15,219 nt of DNA. Source: a bacterium UBP1_UBA4783 (GTDB lineage Bacteria > Krumholzibacteriota > Krumholzibacteriia > Krumholzibacteriales > Krumholzibacteriaceae). Of this stretch, positions 1 through 7,759 are shown piece after piece. Every line of letters begins with the position of its first letter. Positions within the stretch are counted from its first letter, which is position 1. Both the position numbers and the translations under genes were made by a program. The stretch lies in contig DHHB01000017.1 of NCBI GenBank assembly GCA_002403075.1, forward strand, positions 1 to 15,219, in the 5' to 3' direction. The notes beneath the pieces were generated by a model. That model worked only from the letters and a program-made list of their open reading frames with translations, searched no databases and was not told the DNA's origin.

Positions 1-851
1 ACCTCGATCTGCGCCATGCGGGAGGCCTCCTGAAGCATCGGCGCGACGCGCGAGACGCGCCCCGAAAACGTCTGTTCGGGCAGGGCGTCCACCGATACGT
101 CGGCGGGCTGCCCCGGTTTGACGAGCCGGTAGTCGCGCTCGGCTACGGAGCTTCGCACGATCACCGTTCCGATCTCGATGACCGAGACGACGGCGGCGTT
201 CGGCGCGAGCAGCGCGCCCTCGTCCACGAACCGCTCCCCGATGTATCCCGCGCGGGAGGCGGCGAGGCGCGTGTACCCGAGACGGATGCGGGCCGATTCG
301 AGGGCCGCCTCGCGCTGCTCCACCTGCGCCCGCGAAAGCTCGTGACGCGACTGCTTCGCAGCGAAATCGGCGAGCGCCGCGTCGAGCTCCGCGTTCGAGG
401 CGAGGTCCTTCGCCCGGAGGGATTCCATGCGCTCCTTCTGGTCGCGCGAGAGAGCGAGCTGGCTCGCCGCTTCCTCGACGGCGGCCTCCGCGATCCGAAG
501 GTTCGCCTCGGCCTCGAGCGTCGCCTGACGGTACTCGGCGTCGTCGATGCGGGCGATGAGCTCCCCGGCCTGCACGCGGTCGCCGATACGCTTGCGGATC
601 TCGACGAGCCTCCCCGAGACCTTCGGGGCGACGACGTACTGGTTGTACGGAAAGACGGAACCGGTGAACTCGCGGATCTCTTCGATCGGTCCGAACCGGA
701 CGCTGTCCACCTCGACGGCGACGGGGGGCATCCCGCCTCTCCCGCCGCTCCCGGAACCCTTCATGACGAAGAGAACGATCCTTACCGCGACGGCGGCGGC
801 GATGACGGCGAGGGGGATGAAAATCGCCGGTTTTTTCAAAGGATTGCTCAT
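1..851 (-). CDS. RND efflux periplasmic adaptor (HlyD/MFP family), 3' end outside window
   Basis: This is the N-terminal 283 residues of a membrane fusion protein. In RND pumps such a protein links the inner-membrane transporter to the outer-membrane channel. Read from ATG at 851, it has a single hydrophobic anchor (about residues 9-30), a Gly-rich linker (31-41) and a first lipoyl half (about 74-103, YVVAPKVSGRLVEIRKRIGD). A long Ala/Glu-rich alpha-hairpin follows (about 105-190), then the second lipoyl half (191-212, LGYTRLAASRAGYIGERFVD) and the start of the beta-barrel (228 onward). The order and the lipoyl-half motifs are typical of AcrA/MexA-like adaptors. The transporter gene normally follows and would lie left of the window. 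No strong ribosome binding site precedes the ATG, but this start keeps the membrane anchor at the N-terminus. The substrate cannot be inferred. The gene is cut by the window edge, not broken. Confidence 0.9.
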   Translation of the reverse strand, partial: MSNPLKKPAIFIPLAVIAAAVAVRIVLFVMKGSGSGGRGGMPPVAVEVDSVRFGPIEEIREFTGSVFPYNQYVVAPKVSGRLVEIRKRIGDRVQAGELIARIDDAEYRQATLEAEANLRIAEAAVEEAASQLALSRDQKERMESLRAKDLASNAELDAALADFAAKQSRHELSRAQVEQREAALESARIRLGYTRLAASRAGYIGERFVDEGALLAPNAAVVSVIEIGTVIVRSSVAERDYRLVKPGQPADVSVDALPEQTFSGRVSRVAPMLQEASRMAQIE

Positions 852-1045
852 AGTTCGTTATTGCTTCGCGCGGACTTCGCGGTTCGGGTATTGCCGTCCT
901 CCGCGGGAGGGGCCGCGCGGGGGGCGTTAGATATGGAATGTTCTATCATTTCTTGCGAAAGTCAAAGAAAAACATGTATCCTCCGGCGTGATCGACGAGG
1001 CGCCCCTACCGTCTCCGCGCGGACCGGGCACAAGGAGGATTTTTC
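852..1045. promoter_or_regulatory. Divergent promoter region between efflux adaptor and aspartyl protease
   Basis: This 194-bp spacer separates two divergent genes and is locally AT-richer at about 930-980. On the plus strand TTGCGA (953-958) and TATCCT (977-982), 18 bp apart, could drive the protease gene. On the minus strand TTGACT (965-960) is a good -35 hexamer, but the 17-bp-spaced -10 (AACATT, 942-937) is poor. The two candidate -35 boxes overlap or abut, so the genes might share control. Promoters in this lineage are not known, so the exact elements are tentative. Confidence 0.35.
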
Positions 1046-2287
1046 ATGAAAACCGCGGCCGCCGCTTGGCTCCCTGCGTTGTGCGTCTGCGCCCTCTTCG
1101 CCCCCGCCGCCGTCGCCCAGATGGAGCAGCCGCCTCCCGTGCCGCGATTCGAAAGGGGCTCGGGAACCGTCGCCGCCGGCACGGAGTTCTTCGACCGCAT
1201 CGTGTACGTGCCGGCAATGATAAACGGGGCGGGTCCCTTCACGTTCGTGCTCGACACGGGCGCGGGCCAGTTTTCCGCCCTCGATTACTCGGTCGCATCC
1301 TCGCTCGGTCTCCGACAGACCCTCGTCGCGCGCGGGGGGGGCGCGGGGGAGGATACGGTCGGGATCTACCTCGTCGATTCCGCGGCGGTTTCCCTTCCGG
1401 GGATCTCCTTCGAACCGCGCGCCGTCGCGGGGATCCCGCTCCACCGAATGGATCCGCACTGGGGCAAGCGCAAGGACGGGCTTATCGGCGGGGATCTCCT
1501 CTCGACGCTCGTGACCGTCATCGATTACGAGCGCGGGCGGCTCGAGTTCCACGACGCGTCTTCCTACGAGTATCGGGGGCCGGGAGAGCGGATCCCCGTT
1601 CACATCGCCGGGGGATACATCTTCATCGAGGCCGGCGTGCTGCTGCACGGCGTCGACGAGCCGGTCGACGCGCTCCTCATGCTCGACACGGGGGTGCGCA
1701 TAAGTCTCTTCAACTCGCCCTTCTCGACGGAGAACGCGCTGCCGGCCCGGAGCCCCTCGACCGTGTCCGGCATGACGGGCTTCGGTCTCGGCGGGATAAG
1801 CCGCGGCGTCGTCGGCCGCGTGAGGGGGATCCGCATCGGTTCCCTTCTCCTCGAGAACCCCGTCGTGAACTTCTCCGCCGACGAGGCGGGCGCGCTCTCG
1901 TCTCCCGACTTCTCGGGGATCGTCGGCGCAGATATATTGAGCCGCTTCACGGTCGTTCTCGATTACCGCCGGTCGCAGATCTTCCTCGAAAAGAACGCCG
2001 GGTTCGGCGCCCCGTTCGAGTTCGACATGTGCGGCATCCGGTTCCTCATGGAGGGGGAGCGCTTCGACACGTTCAGGGTGTTCCGGATATACGACGGGTC
2101 GCCGGCGGCCGAGGCGGGGATCGAGGAGGGCGACGTCGTGACGGAGATCGACGGCCGCGCCGCCGCCGGGTTCACGTGGCAGGATCTCCGCGAGTATCTC
2201 ATGCGCGAGGGAGCGACGGTGCGCTTTACGATCGAGCGGGACGGAGCGACGTTCGACGTATCAATCCGGTTGAGAAGACTGGTGTGA
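1046..2287 (+). CDS. Secreted retropepsin-like aspartyl protease with two catalytic-type halves and a C-terminal PDZ domain
   Basis: The 413-residue product begins with a Sec signal peptide (residues 1 to about 24, ending APAAVAQ), so it should act in or beyond the periplasm. The first retropepsin-like half (about 55-170) carries D70-T-G-A in FTFVLDTGAGQFSALD and a downstream GLIGGDLL flap/hydrophobic motif. A second half (about 183-315) repeats the pattern with D214-T-G-V and GIVGADILSRF. A PDZ domain follows (about 325-410), with the GSPAAEAGIEEGDVVTEIDG core. Pairing aspartyl-protease-like halves with a PDZ domain is known in bacterial exported proteases. Two DTG motifs in one chain suggest a pseudo-symmetric active site formed within one polypeptide, instead of a homodimer. 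The ATG is preceded by a strong AAGGAGGAT site (1032-1040). Substrate unknown. Confidence 0.88.
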   Translation: MKTAAAAWLPALCVCALFAPAAVAQMEQPPPVPRFERGSGTVAAGTEFFDRIVYVPAMINGAGPFTFVLDTGAGQFSALDYSVASSLGLRQTLVARGGGAGEDTVGIYLVDSAAVSLPGISFEPRAVAGIPLHRMDPHWGKRKDGLIGGDLLSTLVTVIDYERGRLEFHDASSYEYRGPGERIPVHIAGGYIFIEAGVLLHGVDEPVDALLMLDTGVRISLFNSPFSTENALPARSPSTVSGMTGFGLGGISRGVVGRVRGIRIGSLLLENPVVNFSADEAGALSSPDFSGIVGADILSRFTVVLDYRRSQIFLEKNAGFGAPFEFDMCGIRFLMEGERFDTFRVFRIYDGSPAAEAGIEEGDVVTEIDGRAAAGFTWQDLREYLMREGATVRFTIERDGATFDVSIRLRRLV

Positions 2288-2296
2288 ACCTCCTAT

Positions 2297-2351
2297 CCCG
2301 GCCGTTTCCCGAGGCGGGGCGGCCGGGCAATCGCGGCGCACCTTGCGCCGC
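2297..2351 (+). promoter_or_regulatory. Two tandem hairpins between protease and DUF6982-like gene
   Basis: The first inverted repeat pairs CCCGGCCG (2297-2304) with CGGCCGGG (2320-2327). The second pairs GCGGCGCA (2333-2340) with TGCGCCGC (2344-2351) across a 3-nt loop, ending 2 nt before the next gene's GAGGTG ribosome binding site (2354-2359). There is no U-run, so these could be a weak terminator, an mRNA-stability element, or a structure affecting translation of the downstream gene. Confidence 0.4.
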
Positions 2352-2365
2352 TCGAGGTGTGACGC

Positions 2366-2797
2366 ATGATCGGTGAAAGAAACAACGTCGTCGTTCACTT
2401 CAAGGACGGAAGCCTTCTCAAGGGCTTCACGCACGATTTCGTCGCCGAGAGGCCGCTGTTCCACCTGCACGTCGAGCATGGCCCCGAAACCGGAGCCGTC
2501 AAGGACGTGAAGGTCGCGGATCTCAAGGCGGTGTTCTTCGTGAAATCCTACGAGGGCAGAAAGGAATACCAAGAGAAGAAGAGTTTCGAGGATGCGGACG
2601 CCGCGAGTCTCCACGGCATCAAGATCCGGGTCGAGTTCAAGGACGGCGAGATCGTTCGAGGGCTTTCGCTCGGATACAGCAAGACCAAAAAGGGCTTTTT
2701 CATCGTTCCGATCGATCCGCTCTCGAATAACGAGCGGATCTACGTCGTCGCCGACGCCGCGGCGAAGGTCGTCGTCGGCCCCGCCGCCGAGCAGTGA
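2366..2797 (+). CDS. Small two-repeat cytosolic protein, DUF6982-like
   Basis: The 143-residue protein has no signal peptide or membrane segment. It resembles the uncharacterised DUF6982 group, judged from the recognisable VVVHFKDGSLLKGFTHDF opening and not from a search. It consists of two related beta-rich units. Residues 8-25 (VVVHFKDGSLLKGFTHDF) align with 87-104 (IRVEFKDGEIVRGLSLGY), and residues 29-59 align in pattern with 109-138. A charged linker (about 60-82, rich in Lys and Glu) joins them. The start ATG has a well-spaced GAGGTG at 2354-2359. It lies 78 bp after the protease gene on the same strand, so the two may be co-transcribed. No catalytic residues are evident. A role in binding a ligand, a nucleic acid or another protein is possible but unsupported. 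Confidence 0.8.
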   Translation: MIGERNNVVVHFKDGSLLKGFTHDFVAERPLFHLHVEHGPETGAVKDVKVADLKAVFFVKSYEGRKEYQEKKSFEDADAASLHGIKIRVEFKDGEIVRGLSLGYSKTKKGFFIVPIDPLSNNERIYVVADAAAKVVVGPAAEQ

Positions 2798-2800
2798 GAC

Positions 2801-2822
2801 CCGGACGCTTCGGGCCGTCCGG
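2801..2822. terminator. Hairpin between convergent genes, likely bidirectional terminator
   Basis: CCGGACG (2801-2807) pairs perfectly with CGTCCGG (2816-2822), and the loop contains a CTTCGG element (2808-2813) that can form a stable UUCG tetraloop. It sits between the stops of two convergent genes (2797 and 2829). No T-run follows on either strand. Confidence 0.55.
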
Positions 2823-2828
2823 CTGCGG

Positions 2829-3515
2829 TTACTTCGAGATCTTGAGGACGAGGTAATCGACGCCCGCGCCGCTGCGCTTCATGAGGAACGACCAGTCGAG
2901 GCGCCTCCCGCTCCGTTCGACGAATCCCCGGTACGTTTCGACGATCCGCCCGCGCGGGATGTCCGCCGCGTCCTCCACCCCGTAGAACGCCGCTCTCCGC
3001 GCGAGGTATTCGGGATCGCTCAGCTCCGGGAAATGTCGGAGCGTCGCCGCGTCGATGCGGGGAATGACGATGAGGGCGAGCACGCATTCGTCCCGGGCGA
3101 CCCGGAATATTGCCTCGGGGAAGAGATCGAAATGGTCGCAGTGCCCGCCGTACAACCCCATCGCGTTGTCGACGACGACGAGATCGAACCGCTTCGATGA
3201 GCGAGCGATCTCCTCGTAGCTGTCGACGATCTTGATGGAGGCGCCGGGAAGGTTCTTCTCGAGCTCCGCCCGCCGGTCCTCGTCGATCTCCCAGACCTCG
3301 AGGCTGCGTACGTCGCCTCCGTACGTCGTCGTATGATCGAGGCCGTCGCGGCCGAATATCTCGAGCGCGTCGAGATCCTCCACCCGCACGCCCCGTCTCC
3401 GGAGCTCATCGAGAAGCCGGAGCATCGGTATGTGCTTCTGCCCGAAAACGGTGTATCCCCGCAAACGGGTCCGTCCGCAGAGCCCGAGCAGCCTTTTGAC
3501 GAGAGAGGTCACCAT
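2829..3515 (-). CDS. Class I methyltransferase-like protein with atypical SAM motif
   Basis: The 228-residue protein has the alternating pattern of a Rossmann-type methyltransferase. A strand with ALEIFGRDG (50-58) stands at motif I, followed by an acidic second strand EVWEIDED (73-80), an IKIVDSYEEI segment with D98, and a motif-IV-like FDLVVVDNAMG (110-120). Motif I lacks the usual GxGxG run, so binding of S-adenosylmethionine is inferred from fold pattern only. The C-terminal half (about 145-228) is not one I recognise. I chose ATG 3515 because it begins a compact domain with a GGGGAAG sequence just upstream. The reading frame stays open much farther upstream, but there it only shadows the opposite-strand msr gene. 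It is divergent from the MsrA-MsrB gene by 90 bp. Substrate unknown. Confidence 0.7.
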   Translation of the reverse strand: MVTSLVKRLLGLCGRTRLRGYTVFGQKHIPMLRLLDELRRRGVRVEDLDALEIFGRDGLDHTTTYGGDVRSLEVWEIDEDRRAELEKNLPGASIKIVDSYEEIARSSKRFDLVVVDNAMGLYGGHCDHFDLFPEAIFRVARDECVLALIVIPRIDAATLRHFPELSDPEYLARRAAFYGVEDAADIPRGRIVETYRGFVERSGRRLDWSFLMKRSGAGVDYLVLKISK

Positions 3516-3605
3516 CGCTTCCCCGCTGCGCGCCTGCGCCCGAAAACACGCCTCCTCGAGTGTATATGATAGTGGATGCATACGCGATACCAAAGAAGGT
3601 GCGTT

Positions 3606-4757
3606 ATGTCGAGATATATAACCTTTGCGGCGTTGATGGTGGGGCTCGCCGTCTTCTCTCTGCGCGGGGCGGCGGGACCCGGGAAAGGACAGCCGGACAT
3701 GGCGGGAACGGATACACGGGAGGCCATCGCGACGTTCGCGGGCGGATGCTTCTGGTGCACCGAAGCCGATTTCGAAAAGGTCCCGGGGGTCATTCGGGCG
3801 GTTTCGGGGTATACCGGCGGCCGCGTCCCGCGTCCGAGCTATAAGCAGGTCTGCTCGGGGACGACGGGGCACGTCGAGGCGGTGAGGGTCTATTACGATC
3901 CCGCGATCGCGAGCTATGAGGACCTGCTCGAGGTCTACTGGATGCACGTCGATCCGACCGACCCGGGAGGGCAGTTCGCGGACCGCGGGCCGCAGTACCG
4001 GAGCGTTATCTTCTACCACGACGACGATCAAAGACGGCTCGCCGAGCGTTCGAAGGCCGCCCTCGACGCCTCGGGCGTTTTCGACGAGCCGATCGTGACC
4101 GAGATCCGTCCGGCCGCCGAGTTCTACGAGGCCGAGGAGCACCATCAAGATTACCATCGGACGTGCCCGGTCGAATACCGTCTCTACCGCTCGGGTTCGG
4201 GACGTCAGCGATTCATCGAGGATGTGTGGAAGGACGGCAGGAAGCCGCCGAGGGCGCCGCGGGAGAGCGGCGCGCCCCGTTCAGACGCCGCGGCCGGCGA
4301 CGCCGGCGCCAAGAACTACGCGAAGCCCGACGGGGAGACGCTGCGGGCGACCCTCAGCGCCGAGCAGTACCGGGTGACGCAGCAATGCGGCACCGAGCCG
4401 CCCTTCATGAACGAGTTCTGGAACGAGCATCGCGAGGGGATCTACGTGGATGTCGTCTCGGGGGAGCCGCTCTTCAGCTCGCTCGACAAGTTCGACAGCG
4501 GCACCGGGTGGCCGAGTTTCACGAGACCGATCGAGCGGGCGAACGTCGTCGAGCGCGTCGATCGGGAACACGGCATGACGCGCACCGAGGTTCGCAGCGC
4601 CGCGGGCGACTCCCACCTCGGACACGTGTTTCCGGACGGGCCGAGGCCGACGGGCCTGCGGTACTGCATCAACTCGGCCGCGCTGCGATTCGTCCCAAAG
4701 GAAGATCTCGAGCGGGAGGGCTACGGCGCGTATCTCCGGCTCTTCGAGAAACGCTAG
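3606..4757 (+). CDS. msrAB: Exported bifunctional peptide-methionine sulfoxide reductase MsrA-MsrB
   Basis: The 383-residue fusion repairs both epimers of oxidised methionine in proteins. A hydrophobic N-terminus (residues 1 to about 24) looks like a signal peptide, which places the enzyme in the periplasm. MsrA (about 40-208) has the GCFWCTE motif, with catalytic C48 next to C51, and EEHHQDY (177-183). A proline/alanine linker (about 210-236) precedes MsrB (about 237-383), with GTEPPF, SGTGWPSF and RYCINSAALRF, where C353 is the catalytic cysteine. MsrB lacks the paired CxxC zinc site, as in the metal-free subclass; C261 in QQCGTEPPF may act as a resolving cysteine. The ATG at 3606 is preferred because GAAGGTG lies just upstream (3595-3601); an in-frame ATG at 3576 has no ribosome binding site. 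The electron donor is not encoded here. Confidence 0.95.
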   Translation: MSRYITFAALMVGLAVFSLRGAAGPGKGQPDMAGTDTREAIATFAGGCFWCTEADFEKVPGVIRAVSGYTGGRVPRPSYKQVCSGTTGHVEAVRVYYDPAIASYEDLLEVYWMHVDPTDPGGQFADRGPQYRSVIFYHDDDQRRLAERSKAALDASGVFDEPIVTEIRPAAEFYEAEEHHQDYHRTCPVEYRLYRSGSGRQRFIEDVWKDGRKPPRAPRESGAPRSDAAAGDAGAKNYAKPDGETLRATLSAEQYRVTQQCGTEPPFMNEFWNEHREGIYVDVVSGEPLFSSLDKFDSGTGWPSFTRPIERANVVERVDREHGMTRTEVRSAAGDSHLGHVFPDGPRPTGLRYCINSAALRFVPKEDLEREGYGAYLRLFEKR

Positions 4758-4766
4758 CGCCGGCTC

Positions 4767-4804
4767 GGCCTCGCTTTCCGCCTCCGCGGGCGCGCCGCGA
4801 GGCC
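4767..4804. terminator. Long-stem hairpin between convergent msrAB and DUF1614 genes
   Basis: GGCCTCGC (4767-4774) pairs perfectly with GCGAGGCC (4797-4804) around a 22-nt GC-rich loop that can fold further. It occupies the gap between two convergent stop codons (4757 and 4829). There is no T-run, so termination is inferred from position and pairing. Confidence 0.45.
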
Positions 4805-4828
4805 CCCGGACGACGCGAAACGGCGGCG

Positions 4829-5515
4829 CTAGGCGAGCAGCGTCGCGACGAGCCCCGAGAGCACGATCCCGTCGAACGTGCCCGCCCCCCCGATGCTCGC
4901 CATTCCCGCACCGATTCGCCCGACGTGCCGGAGGTGCAGGAGATCGGCGCCGATGAGCGTTCCGAGAACCCCTGCCGTGAAGGCGACGGGCGGGGCGAAG
5001 TCGCGCGCGAGGACGAGGGCGCCGGCCGCGGAAACGATCGCCGGCACGAGCGCGGGCAGAGCGATGCCGACGTTCGGAATGGGACGGGCGAGGCGCCAGC
5101 ACACCGCCGCCGTGACGCCGACGGCGAGGAGCGCGGCCCCGAGCGCCGCCGGCCCGCGCGCGGCGATGCGGATGAGCTCGTGCGCGGCGATGAGACAGGG
5201 AATGACGCACCCGCCGACGTTCACAGCGACGACCGTGTACGGGCTCTCGCGGAAGAATCCGGGGAAGAATCGGGCGAAGCCGTAGAGTCCCGGCGCCGCC
5301 GGGTCGGACGAGAGCACTCGCGGGATCTTTTTCACGGGAATGTTGACGAGCCCGCCCGCGAAGATCGCGAGCACGAGGACGAGCGAGAGAGCGGGACTCA
5401 GCCCGAGTTTGCCGAGCGCCGCCGCCATGACGTTGGCGAGGAAAAAGGGAAAGAGAACGAGAAGGACGGCGAGGATGACGAGCGGCAGACATCCGAAGGG
5501 GATCCAAGACGTCAT
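4829..5515 (-). CDS. DUF1614 family integral membrane protein
   Basis: The 228-residue product is almost entirely hydrophobic, with about six or seven probable transmembrane segments starting at residues 6-32. It carries the hallmarks of the DUF1614 family: a VNVGGCVIPCLIA segment near residues 98-110, a polar/charged DLLHLRHVGRIG stretch (about 188-199), and the closing GGAGTFDGIVLSG glycine-rich motif near the C-terminus. The family is found across bacteria and archaea but has no established function; transport has been guessed. The ATG at 5515 has a clear GAGGAG site 8 nt upstream. It is last in a minus-strand series, 106 bp after the M3 peptidase and separated from it by a strong hairpin (5566-5594), so it may have its own promoter. 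Confidence 0.88.
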   Translation of the reverse strand: MTSWIPFGCLPLVILAVLLVLFPFFLANVMAAALGKLGLSPALSLVLVLAIFAGGLVNIPVKKIPRVLSSDPAAPGLYGFARFFPGFFRESPYTVVAVNVGGCVIPCLIAAHELIRIAARGPAALGAALLAVGVTAAVCWRLARPIPNVGIALPALVPAIVSAAGALVLARDFAPPVAFTAGVLGTLIGADLLHLRHVGRIGAGMASIGGAGTFDGIVLSGLVATLLA

Positions 5516-5565
5516 TTCATTCGCTCCTCGCGTCGCTCGGGGCCGGCGGCGGCATGATCGAAAGA

Positions 5566-5594
5566 GCGGGGCGCCCTGAAGCCGGGCGCCCCGC
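5566..5594 (-). terminator. Strong 11-bp hairpin after M3 peptidase
   Basis: GCGGGGCGCCC (5566-5576) and GGGCGCCCCGC (5584-5594) are perfect inverted repeats around a 7-nt loop. The hairpin begins 27 nt past the M3 peptidase stop. On the minus strand it is followed by CTCTTTCGATC, a weak U-rich stretch, so it fits a weak intrinsic terminator or an mRNA 3'-end stabiliser. Confidence 0.6.
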
Positions 5595-5621
5595 GACCGC
5601 AACGAAGTCTCGCGCGCGGCG

Positions 5622-7721
5622 CTATTTGAGCCCGCGGCGTTCGAGGAGCGGCTCGATACTCGGCTCGCGTCCTCGGAAGCGCTTGTAAAGCTCCATCGGG
5701 TCCTCGGCGCCGCCCATCGCAAGGATGTTCCGGCGGAACGATTCCGCCGTGGCGCGATCGAAGAGGCTCGTTTCCTTGAACGCCTGGAAGGCGTCCGCGT
5801 CGAGCACCTCCGCCCAGATGTAGCTGTAGTACCCGGCCGCGTATCCGCCGCCGCCCCCGAAGACGTGCGAGAAATACGGACTGCGGTACCTGGTCACGAT
5901 CTCGGGCATGAGGCGGATCCGCTCGAGCGAGGCGGCCTCGAACGTCTTCGCGTCGAGCTCCTTCGGCTCGCCGAGCGTGTGCCAGTCCATATCGAGGTAG
6001 GACGCGGCGAGGTATTCGACCGTCGCGAACCCCTGATTGAAGAAGCCCGAATTCTTGATCTTCTCGACGAGCAGCGGCGGGATCCGCCCGCCCGTCTCGT
6101 AGTGCCTCGCGTATAAGCCCAGCACCTCGGGATCGAGCGCCCAGTTCTCCATGATCTGCGAGGGAAGCTCGACGAAGTCGGTCGCGACCGCGGTTCCCGA
6201 GAGGGACGGATACGTGCATTCGGTGAGGAGCCCGTGCAGGGCGTGGCCGAACTCGTGGAAGAGGGTCGTGACCTCGTCGAAGTTGAGAAGGGAGGGGGCG
6301 CCTCCCGCGGGCCTCGCGAAGTTGCCGCAGTTCGTGATGATCGGCGCCACCTCGCGACCTCCGATCTTCGACGCTCCGCGCAGCTCGCCGCACCACGCTC
6401 CGCCCCGCTTGTTGTCCCGGGGAAAGTAGTCGGTATAGAGGATGCCGATGTGGCTTCCGTCGGCCTCCTTGACCTCGAAGACGCGCACCTCGGCGTTGTA
6501 CACGGGCAGATCGGTTCGCTCGACGAAGGTGATCCCCCAGAGCCTCGTCGCGACGTCGAACGCCCCGGCGACGACGTTCTCGAGCCGGAAATAGGGCCGG
6601 ATCATCTCGTCGTCGAGCTCGTACCGGGCCTTGCGGAGCTTCTCCGCGTAGTACCACCAGTCCCACGGCTCGAGCTTGAATCCGCCCCCCTCGGCGTCGA
6701 TGATGGCTTGGAGCGAGCGCGCCTCGTTCCGGGCGCGCGCGAGGGCGGGGGTCCACAGCTCGTCGAGGAACGCGTATACGCGCTTCGGCTCCTTCGCCAT
6801 GCTCTCCTCGAGCGCGAAGTGCGCGTGCGTTTCGTACCCGAGGAGCTTCGCGCGCTCGACGCGGAGCGCCGCGATCCGCGAGAGGATCGCGTTGTTGTCG
6901 AGCTCGCCGCCGTTGTCCCCGCGGGAGACGTATCCCCGGAACAGCTTCTCCCGCAGCTCGCGCCGTGGGGAGTACTGGAGGAACGGCACGATGCTCGGCT
7001 TGTGAAGCGTGAAGAGCCATGCGCCCTCGCGGCCCCGGCGCGCCGCCGCCTCGGCCGCCGCTTCGACGACCGCGGGAGGGAGACCGGCGAGATCGCTCTT
7101 CGAGTCGATCACGAGCTCGAAGGCGTTCGTTTCCTTGAGGACGTTTTCCGCGAAGCGTAGGCCGAGCACGGAGAGCTCGCCGTTGATCTCCGAGAGCCGC
7201 CCCTTCCCCGCCTCGTCGAGGAGGGCGCCGCCGCGCACGAAGTCGCGGTACCAGCGGTCGAGGAGGCGCCGCTGCTCCGGTGTGAGCGAGAGGTTTTCCC
7301 GCGCGTCATGAAGCGCTTTCACCCTCGCGAAGAGCTTTCCGTCGAAAAGGATCGCGTCGGCGTGCGCGGACTGCTCCGGCGCGAGTTCCCTCGCGATCGC
7401 CTGTATCTCGTCGCTCGTATTGGCCGAGGTCATCGCGCGGAACACGTTGCCGACGCGCGCGAGAAGCTCGCCGCTCTGCTCGAGGGCCTCGATCGTGTTC
7501 TCGAAGGTCGGCGCGGCGGGATCCGCGGCGACCGCCGCGATGGCCTCGCGCTGGCGGCGCATCCCCTCGCGGATCGCCGGCGCGTAATGAGCGGCCTCGA
7601 TCCGGTCGAACGGGGGCGCCCCGAAGGGGGTTTTCCATTCCTCGAGCAGCGGGTTCGTCTCCGCGCGCGCGGCGGAGCCCGCGACGAGGAACGACACGGC
7701 GAGCAGCAGCAGGCACTTCAT
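5622..7721 (-). CDS. Exported M3 family zinc oligopeptidase (Dcp/oligopeptidase A type)
   Basis: The 699-residue metallopeptidase cleaves short peptides; this size and domain order match peptidyl-dipeptidase Dcp and oligopeptidase A. A signal peptide (residues 1-20, MKCLLLLAVSFLVAGSAARA) puts it in the periplasm. The helical N-terminal lobe starts with NPLLEEWKTPFGAPPFDRIE and PTFENTIEALEQSGE, characteristic of the family. Zinc ligands are H489 and H493 in FHEFGH, with catalytic E490, and E518 in DFVELPSQIMENW. The C-terminal GGGGGYAAGYYSYIWAEVLDADAF segment lines the substrate cleft. The ATG at 7721 is supported by AAGGAGG (7738-7732) and by the signal peptide immediately after it. It follows the DHOD-like gene by only 38 bp, so the two are probably co-transcribed. 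It likely degrades peptides for nutrition or envelope protein turnover. Confidence 0.96.
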   Translation of the reverse strand: MKCLLLLAVSFLVAGSAARAETNPLLEEWKTPFGAPPFDRIEAAHYAPAIREGMRRQREAIAAVAADPAAPTFENTIEALEQSGELLARVGNVFRAMTSANTSDEIQAIARELAPEQSAHADAILFDGKLFARVKALHDARENLSLTPEQRRLLDRWYRDFVRGGALLDEAGKGRLSEINGELSVLGLRFAENVLKETNAFELVIDSKSDLAGLPPAVVEAAAEAAARRGREGAWLFTLHKPSIVPFLQYSPRRELREKLFRGYVSRGDNGGELDNNAILSRIAALRVERAKLLGYETHAHFALEESMAKEPKRVYAFLDELWTPALARARNEARSLQAIIDAEGGGFKLEPWDWWYYAEKLRKARYELDDEMIRPYFRLENVVAGAFDVATRLWGITFVERTDLPVYNAEVRVFEVKEADGSHIGILYTDYFPRDNKRGGAWCGELRGASKIGGREVAPIITNCGNFARPAGGAPSLLNFDEVTTLFHEFGHALHGLLTECTYPSLSGTAVATDFVELPSQIMENWALDPEVLGLYARHYETGGRIPPLLVEKIKNSGFFNQGFATVEYLAASYLDMDWHTLGEPKELDAKTFEAASLERIRLMPEIVTRYRSPYFSHVFGGGGGYAAGYYSYIWAEVLDADAFQAFKETSLFDRATAESFRRNILAMGGAEDPMELYKRFRGREPSIEPLLERRGLK

Positions 7722-7759
7722 GATCCGCGATCCTCCTTGGTTCGTGTGACGAACGTCTA

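Noticed and set aside
988..2376. 462-residue open frame on the plus strand overlapping the aspartyl protease gene
   Set aside because: Its translation is arginine/glycine-rich with no domain pattern, while the overlapping frame has a signal peptide, two DTG motifs and a PDZ domain. It is a high-GC shadow.
3516..4157. Upstream extension of the methyltransferase-like gene
   Set aside because: The extended frame is antisense to MsrA, has no domain features and crosses the promoter region between the divergent genes.
4163..5557. 464-residue plus-strand frame across the msrAB end and the DUF1614 gene
   Set aside because: It is extremely rich in Arg, Glu and Gly, lies antisense to the DUF1614 gene and overlaps MsrB in another frame. 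No protein family is recognisable.
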